Assembly (NCBI RefSeq): GCF_021190955.1
Contig: NZ_JAIOAO010000005.1
Coordinates: 310,001 to 374,000, forward strand
Direction: 5' to 3'
DNA length: 64,000 bases
Source: Parachryseolinea silvisoli
Lineage (GTDB): Bacteria > Bacteroidota > Bacteroidia > Cytophagales > Cyclobacteriaceae
Position numbers and translations under genes: made by a program. The stretch's first letter is position 1. Each line of letters begins with the position of its first letter. Below are positions 58,886 to 64,000 of the stretch, one piece after another. Under the pieces are notes generated by a model. The model saw nothing but the letters and a program-made list of their open reading frames with translations. It had not been told where the DNA came from and made no database searches.

Positions 58886-61279
58886 CTAAAATTTAAAGTT
58901 GTAAGTAATGGCTGGCACCAGTGTGCCGATCATTGAGAGTTGCTTTGCGGATGTTTTTGCCGGAGCATCGTCTGGCTGACGATCTGCACCCTGTGAAAAG
59001 TATATGCTGAATGGATTCTGACGCGCATAAACATTATAGATCGATACTACAAGATTGTCTTCTCCCCTGCGTCCTTTTCTTCCACGCCAGATGTTATCGA
59101 ACGTCACAGCCACGTCAAGGCGATGGTAATCCGGAATTCTATAGTTATTGCGAGCGCTTCCACTGATGTACGGAATCACATATCCTTGAACTACAATTCG
59201 ATCGGTCGGGAATGTTGTTGGTGTACCGGAGATATAGCTGAAGTTTGCGGATAGCGTTACATTCTTTTTAAGATCATAAAACGAGGCGACTTTAAAGTTG
59301 TGTCGCTGATCGAAACGCGCAGCGTACCAATTACCTTCGCGTTTAAGATGATCCTTCCCATAGTTAATTCCATCAACTTTTAACTCCGATTTACCAAGTG
59401 TATAGCTGATCCATCCGGTAAGCCTGCCAGAATTCTTCTTCGCGTAAAGTTCAAGGCCGTAAGCACGACCGATTCCACTCAACAACTGCGACTCCAGAAA
59501 CTGATTGATGAAAAGATCTGCACCATCAATGTAGTCGACCTGGTTCTTACTTGTCTTGTAATAGACTTCCGCAGAAGTTTCATATTGATTGTTTTTTAGA
59601 TTGCGGAAATACCCTAACGCTACCTGATCTGCGAGTTGTGGTTCTATGTTGTTGGAAGACGGTTGCCAGATGTCAATGGGAGTCGTGGCGGTTGTGTTGG
59701 AAATCAAGTGGATGTATTGCACCATCCGATTGTAACTTCCTTTGATGGAAGAAGTCTTTGATAACTGATACCGAAATGAGAACCGTGGCTCAGGGTTCTG
59801 AAAACCCGCAATTTGTTCCCAGTCTCCTTTTTCAGAAATATTACGCAATGGCTTTTTAATTCCGGGAATCGTATCCCCATATTGAAAGACCGAACCACCC
59901 AGATACCGGAAGTTGCTAAAGCGGAAACCATACTGAAGGGTGAGCTTATCTGTGAGCCTGTGATTGTCGCTAATGAACAATGAAGCTTCCACTGCTTTTC
60001 GATGATCGAGACTGATGTCGGTTGTTACGCCTTCACTAACGGATACTGCATTCGCAGGACGGAAATCATACACAATCGCTTCACCACCAAATGAGATTTC
60101 GTGGCTGGTATTTGGAAACCAGGTGAATTCAGGTTTGAAATTATAGGTTCTGATATCGGACTTCCAATCATATTTGTCGAGTTCGTTTTCGCCGATTTGA
60201 AATCCATAGTCGTAGTTGCTGCGGAACAACGTGAGGTTTGAAAACAATTTGCTTCCGTAAAGATGATTCCAGCGAAATGTTGCCGTGCGGTTTCCCCAAT
60301 TGAATCCCTGGAATTTATCAAACTTGAAAACATCTCTTCCAAAATATCCAGAAACGAAGATCCTGTTACGTTCATTGATATTAAAATTCGTCTTTGCCGT
60401 GATGTCGTAGAAAAATAGTTTTGCGTCATCGGGTATTGCGTCTGTAACGGCCCTGGCGATTACGTCAGCATACGACCTTCTTGCGGCCAGAATAAAAGAT
60501 GACTTGTTTTTCTTGATGGGGCCTTCCACCGACAGTCTGCTGAAAATTGTTCCGAGGCCCCCCTTTACATCGTACTCTTTGTTGTTTCCTTCCTTCATTC
60601 GGATGTCGAGCAAAGACGAAATCCTTCCGCCATATTGTGCGGGTATTCCACCCTTGTAAAGTTTGACGTCTTTCACTGCATCCGGATTGAAAACCGAAAA
60701 GAATCCGAAAAGGTGGGATGATTGATAGACAGGAGCCTCATCGAGTAAAACAAGATTTTGTCCCACGCTCCCACCCCGGACATTGAATCCGGAAGCACCC
60801 TCACCAACCGTGCTCACCCCCGGGAGAAGCTGAATACTTTTGATGAGGTCAACTTCGCCAGCAAACGCAGGCAGTTTTTCGAGCGCCCGTACATCCAATG
60901 TGGCTGTGCTCATCTCAATGCTCTGAACATTCTCATCAACCGCTTTGCCGGTCACTTCAATTGCCTGAAGCATTTCTTCGGAAGAAAATAATTCAAGGTC
61001 GAGCCGTACATCACGATTGAGGTCAACTTCTTTGACTTGATCGTTGTATCCGACATAGTCGATCGCCAAATGGTAAGTGCCCTTCGGCAGTGTGATCGAG
61101 TAAAATCCATACACATTCGACGTCGTTCCTGTTGATGCTTCCGTTACAAAGATCGAAGTGCCAATCAGCACTTCGCCATTTCCTGCGTCTTTAACATAGC
61201 CACTCACCGTAAATTGGTTCTGACCAAAGCAAGTGATAGCGGCCAGGTAGCAAAACGCTACCGGTATTAATCGTTTCAT
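58886..61279 (-). CDS. TonB-dependent receptor with carboxypeptidase-like N-terminal domain
   Basis: A 797-residue outer membrane receptor. A signal peptide (LIPVAFCYLAAITCFGQ) comes first, then a CarboxypepD_reg-like domain (about 22-105), a plug domain (about 120-225; GASGFNVRGGSVGQNLVLLD) and a beta barrel ending with AITYNFKF (C-terminal Phe). It imports an unknown ligand together with the DUF4249 lipoprotein. It has no SusC-specific extension and no SusD, so it is not a typical glycan PUL. Confidence 0.92.
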   Translation of the reverse strand: MKRLIPVAFCYLAAITCFGQNQFTVSGYVKDAGNGEVLIGTSIFVTEASTGTTSNVYGFYSITLPKGTYHLAIDYVGYNDQVKEVDLNRDVRLDLELFSSEEMLQAIEVTGKAVDENVQSIEMSTATLDVRALEKLPAFAGEVDLIKSIQLLPGVSTVGEGASGFNVRGGSVGQNLVLLDEAPVYQSSHLFGFFSVFNPDAVKDVKLYKGGIPAQYGGRISSLLDIRMKEGNNKEYDVKGGLGTIFSRLSVEGPIKKNKSSFILAARRSYADVIARAVTDAIPDDAKLFFYDITAKTNFNINERNRIFVSGYFGRDVFKFDKFQGFNWGNRTATFRWNHLYGSKLFSNLTLFRSNYDYGFQIGENELDKYDWKSDIRTYNFKPEFTWFPNTSHEISFGGEAIVYDFRPANAVSVSEGVTTDISLDHRKAVEASLFISDNHRLTDKLTLQYGFRFSNFRYLGGSVFQYGDTIPGIKKPLRNISEKGDWEQIAGFQNPEPRFSFRYQLSKTSSIKGSYNRMVQYIHLISNTTATTPIDIWQPSSNNIEPQLADQVALGYFRNLKNNQYETSAEVYYKTSKNQVDYIDGADLFINQFLESQLLSGIGRAYGLELYAKKNSGRLTGWISYTLGKSELKVDGINYGKDHLKREGNWYAARFDQRHNFKVASFYDLKKNVTLSANFSYISGTPTTFPTDRIVVQGYVIPYISGSARNNYRIPDYHRLDVAVTFDNIWRGRKGRRGEDNLVVSIYNVYARQNPFSIYFSQGADRQPDDAPAKTSAKQLSMIGTLVPAITYNFKF

Positions 61280-61320
61280 AAATTTCTTTTTAGCTTTTGG
61301 GTTTACATCACGATGTGCGG

Positions 61321-61842
61321 TCAGGGATTATTGGTCCATTCCACCAGGGCGTCCCCCGTTCGAAAGGTCAAAAATCGAATCGTGTTATCTTTTCCTCTTA
61401 ATTTGCAGCCCTTTTCAATGCTGACAGTCAATGAATCGGATTGAAAATTCCGTATGGTAATTTCACTGCCCCTGCGCCCCCATACCGATCGCAAAAGAGG
61501 CATCGTGATTCTCACTTTAATGACCGGATTAGTCACTAACGAATCGGCATCAGGTTCAGAAAAATACAGCGTACCGTCTACTTCTTTCACTAGCGGGAAA
61601 ACGTGAGTAGAGTCTTTCACAGCAATCTCTACCGAATACTCCAGGCCGGAAACTACCTCTGCGTGGTAGTTCGCAGAAAAGTCAAGTCGCTGAAATTCAT
61701 CAACGGCTATGGTTTTGAAATTCCAGTCCTTGTCTTTCACGAAGAGCAGCTGAATGTCATCACGTACGATGATCATTATGACGACGATCAGAATCGTGAT
61801 CATCGCCACGGCAACAAGTATTATCTTTTGACTCGTTTTCAT
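61321..61842 (-). CDS. GIN/DUF2807-like exported protein
   Basis: A 173-residue protein with an N-terminal signal anchor (IILVAVAMITILIVVIMIIV) followed by beta strands: FQRLDFSANYHAEVVSGLEY resembles the beginning of the DUF2807 'head GIN' domain. Shorter than the usual ~220. It starts 69 bp after the GntR gene and probably belongs to its operon. Confidence 0.6.
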   Translation of the reverse strand: MKTSQKIILVAVAMITILIVVIMIIVRDDIQLLFVKDKDWNFKTIAVDEFQRLDFSANYHAEVVSGLEYSVEIAVKDSTHVFPLVKEVDGTLYFSEPDADSLVTNPVIKVRITMPLLRSVWGRRGSEITIRNFQSDSLTVSIEKGCKLRGKDNTIRFLTFRTGDALVEWTNNP

Positions 61843-61911
61843 GTCCTTTTTTTGAGTTGCTGTTTATGAGAAGCGTTACCTGGCGCTTCTCATAAACAGG
61901 TCTTTCATACA

Positions 61912-62307
61912 TTAATCAGCAGAATCCTTTTGGTTTTTCGTGTTTTCCCGTGACTTATACTCCTGATAATACACGCGCATGTCGTCAAGAGAAAGGTTCA
62001 ATAAATGCATCGTTTTGAAAAAACGGGGCACCTCCGTGTACACAAAATTCTCTTTGAGCAATGCAATTGTTTTTTCCATACCATCTTCTGCCACAAAATA
62101 TCCAACCCCCCTTTTGTTGAAGATGATTCCTTTTTCCTGCAAGAAAATATAGGTTTTCACAACGGTATTGGGATTGACTTCAATTTCAACAGCCAGATCG
62201 CGCACGGATGGAATTCGATCGAGCGCTTTCCACTTTCCGAGCAAAATATTCTCGCAGAACGTGTCAGCAATCTGTAGGTAAATAGCCTGGTCTCCTCGAA
62301 ATTCCAT
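61912..62307 (-). CDS. GntR family regulator, YtrA type
   Basis: A 131-residue regulator with only the winged helix (IYLQIADTFCENILLGKWKA, RIPSVRDLAVEIEVNPNTVV, IFNKRGVGYFVAEDG) and a short tail. Such short GntR proteins (YtrA) go with ABC transporters. It starts 1 bp after the permease gene. The inverted repeat upstream of the ABC gene (63919-63946) is its likely operator. Confidence 0.9.
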   Translation of the reverse strand: MEFRGDQAIYLQIADTFCENILLGKWKALDRIPSVRDLAVEIEVNPNTVVKTYIFLQEKGIIFNKRGVGYFVAEDGMEKTIALLKENFVYTEVPRFFKTMHLLNLSLDDMRVYYQEYKSRENTKNQKDSAD

Positions 62308-62308
62308 G

Positions 62309-63070
62309 CTATACCTCTTTTTCTTTTAACCCCAGGTATGTTACAATCCAGCACAACGGTGCAAGTGTCCACCAGAATAGAAATTTAACAATTTGCCAAC
62401 CGGTGTGGGCTTCGATCGAATCCAGTATTTCACAGTGTCCTGCTGTGCACTCGTGATCCACGAGAAAAGAATCTCGCATAAGAAAATAGGAGACAATACC
62501 GATGATCAGAGTGAACAATACCAACACAAATATTGTCTTGGCAAAAACATAACCTTTGAAATGCGCAGCCGCCACGAGGAAAATTCCCTGCAGCACGAAG
62601 TAGTATTGGATGACCGTCACTGAATATTCCCCGAAAGGCTCAAAGGGCTGGAAAGTAATAGGGCCAAACAGCAACGCGGCAATCGGATTCACGATTACAG
62701 TATAGAGCCAAAAAACAAGCGTATAAAGCATAACCCAACCCACCGAAGTGAGGAGCCACATGCTTAGAAATTTTTCAAAGGTCGATGCCGGGAGAGTGAG
62801 GTAGTTTGAGCGTCTTAAGGAGCTCGACAAATCCATAAATGCAAGACTACTTAATATGAAACCACCGATCATCATCGAAGCAGCATAGTTCTCATGGTGA
62901 TCGTACACCAGGCGAATATCACTGACGATGATATCAAGCAATAATCCAAACAGAATAAGCATTCCCAACGTAATCACCAGCATCATTCCGATAGCTCTTC
63001 GACTGCGGAATAGTTCCAGCTTCAGCAACAACCAGAATCGCGAGGCCACAAAATAATTCTTCAATTCCAT
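62309..63070 (-). CDS. ABC transporter permease-like membrane protein
   Basis: A 253-residue protein with about six TM helices (AIGMMLVITLGMLILFGLLL, MMIGGFILSSLAFMDLSSSL, VGWVMLYTLVFWLYTVIV, TIFVLVLFTLIIGIVSYFLM and more). It lies 3 bp after the ATPase gene, so it is its membrane partner. The substrate is unknown; YtrA-type loci often respond to wall stress. Confidence 0.85.
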   Translation of the reverse strand: MELKNYFVASRFWLLLKLELFRSRRAIGMMLVITLGMLILFGLLLDIIVSDIRLVYDHHENYAASMMIGGFILSSLAFMDLSSSLRRSNYLTLPASTFEKFLSMWLLTSVGWVMLYTLVFWLYTVIVNPIAALLFGPITFQPFEPFGEYSVTVIQYYFVLQGIFLVAAAHFKGYVFAKTIFVLVLFTLIIGIVSYFLMRDSFLVDHECTAGHCEILDSIEAHTGWQIVKFLFWWTLAPLCWIVTYLGLKEKEV

Positions 63071-63073
63071 ACC

Positions 63074-63910
63074 CTATGCGCTAAAAACCTCTTTGATTTT
63101 CTCCCTGCTATGGATCACCGCATTAAAAAGGATCTCAAGATTTATGTTGGTTTCCCCCCCGGCATCATTTGGCCTTACAACAGTATATCCGCCAAACGTT
63201 GGTTCTGCATAAACAATATTCTTTTTTCCATCGATCTCTTTTTCTTTCGACACTGTCAGCTTTTTCGAAATTGTTTCATAGTGTTCAAAAAAGACAACCT
63301 GTCCTTCATCGAGTATGATAATCGGATCAATCAAATTTTCCATGTCGCGAGCCTGATGTGTCGAGATAATAAATGTTCGGTTTTCATCGATTGCATTGGC
63401 AACAATTTTTCTAAACTGGCTTTTAGAAGGAATATCGAGACCATTCGTGGGCTCATCGAGTATCATTACCTTACAGTCTGTCGCCAAGCCGAATGAAAGA
63501 AGAAAGTTTTTTTTCTGGCCGTATGATAGCGTTGATAGTTTCTGATTTTTATCAAGACCGAATCCGCGCAGGTATTCGTCAAAAAGAATTTCATTGAATC
63601 GGGGATAGAACCTGCTATAGAGCATTTGATATTCACGCAGCGAGCTCGAGGGTAGAAAAAATTCCTCGTTAACGATGAAGATTTCACGGAGAAAATCGGG
63701 ATATCGCTGTTTCGCCTTGAAGCCCAAAACCTCTATGTTTCCTTTTGCCGGAAAGAGAAGACCCGCTATGAGCTTTAGAAGTGTTGATTTTCCCGCCCCG
63801 TTTTTTCCCAGTAAACCGTAGATATTGCCACCGGAAAGAGAAAGATCCAGGCTGTCAAACACGTCCCGCTTTTCAGGATAAGAAAACGCAATCTTGTCTA
63901 TTGTTATCAT
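63074..63910 (-). CDS. ABC transporter ATP-binding protein
   Basis: A 278-residue ATPase. Walker A is GLLGKNGAGKSTLLKL, the signature LSYGQKKNFLLSF, Walker B KVMILDEPTNGLD and the switch His in FIISTHQA. The C-terminal ~70 residues are an accessory region. It is the first gene of the leftward operon ATPase-permease-GntR. Confidence 0.93.
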   Translation of the reverse strand: MITIDKIAFSYPEKRDVFDSLDLSLSGGNIYGLLGKNGAGKSTLLKLIAGLLFPAKGNIEVLGFKAKQRYPDFLREIFIVNEEFFLPSSSLREYQMLYSRFYPRFNEILFDEYLRGFGLDKNQKLSTLSYGQKKNFLLSFGLATDCKVMILDEPTNGLDIPSKSQFRKIVANAIDENRTFIISTHQARDMENLIDPIIILDEGQVVFFEHYETISKKLTVSKEKEIDGKKNIVYAEPTFGGYTVVRPNDAGGETNINLEILFNAVIHSREKIKEVFSA

Positions 63911-63918
63911 GCCGTGTC

Positions 63919-63946
63919 GTAGTGTACTATGTTGCTAATACACTAC
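63919..63946. promoter_or_regulatory. Candidate GntR (YtrA) operator
   Basis: GTAGTGTA (63919-63926) and TACACTAC (63939-63946) are perfect inverted arms with 12-bp spacing, starting 9 bp upstream of the ABC ATPase start codon. YtrA-type regulators bind such sites at their own operons. The autoregulation is inferred. Confidence 0.55.
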
Positions 63947-64000
63947 AAACATAACGGGATTTTGCCGATTTGGTTGTCGCGGCTTTAAATTTTCCTTAAC

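Noticed and set aside
58886-61279. Polysaccharide utilisation locus
   Set aside because: The receptor is paired with DUF4249, not SusD, and no glycoside hydrolase or sensor is adjacent.

Overview
The window comes from a chromosome of the phylum Bacteroidota, most likely Cytophagales-type. The signs are a TonB-dependent receptor paired with a DUF4249 lipoprotein, TAnnTTTG-type promoter elements, few Shine-Dalgarno sites, and a host backbone of moderate to high G+C. No species can be named from the sequence alone.

Host left flank (1-7607): a partial membrane protein, a sensor histidine kinase with a small downstream gene, an AraC-type regulator, and the pta-ackA pair (acetyl-CoA to acetate). 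A tRNA-Ser(CGA) gene follows at 7608-7694 and is the insertion point of a large island.

Island (about 7695-44033, bounded by an 18-bp repeat of the tRNA 3' end). Its left part (7651-27833) is an apparently complete prophage of unusual type. A leftward early block encodes a serine recombinase, a small accessory protein, a 3-TM holin, a C5-methyltransferase fused to a RecA-like ATPase, small regulators, a SymE-like protein and an MNT-HEPN protein. A divergent XRE repressor and a lipoprotein come next, then a leftward GNAT-PIN/ASCH cargo pair. A long rightward operon of small membrane, coiled-coil and beta-rich proteins ends with a PG-binding membrane protein, a GH108 endolysin and a second wall-active protein. 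No portal, large terminase, tail or tape-measure gene was seen, so a tailless, possibly membrane-containing, jelly-roll virus is the best reading (inference). Rightward of it lies AT-rich defence cargo: a HEPN-like protein, AbiV, a five-gene operon (radical SAM, deoxyribosyltransferase-like, PLP enzyme, two membrane proteins), PIN_8, a nuclease-like protein, and an Abi_C protein next to a polytopic membrane protein.

From 35.8 to 44.0 kb the island is a graveyard of earlier insertions. It holds one partial and three full copies of a 68-bp att-like repeat, a decayed second copy of the prophage wall-hydrolase gene, an HNH-type protein, an AbiEi/AbiEii system, and oxidoreductase/HxlR cassettes associated with a duplicated 80-aa gene. 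The att-like repeats keep an open frame in phase with the recombinase gene. This suggests that integration at the tRNA replaces the native recombinase C-terminus with a tRNA-encoded one.

Host right flank (about 46.4-64 kb): a GH13 amylase, a LOG-family protein, a PAS histidine kinase, a GH57 amylase remnant, a starch/glycogen-synthase-like glycosyltransferase, HPF, CHAD and UspA proteins, a quinone-oxidoreductase-like enzyme, a DUF4386 protein, a DUF4249/TonB receptor pair, and a YtrA-type GntR/ABC transporter operon that is probably autoregulated.
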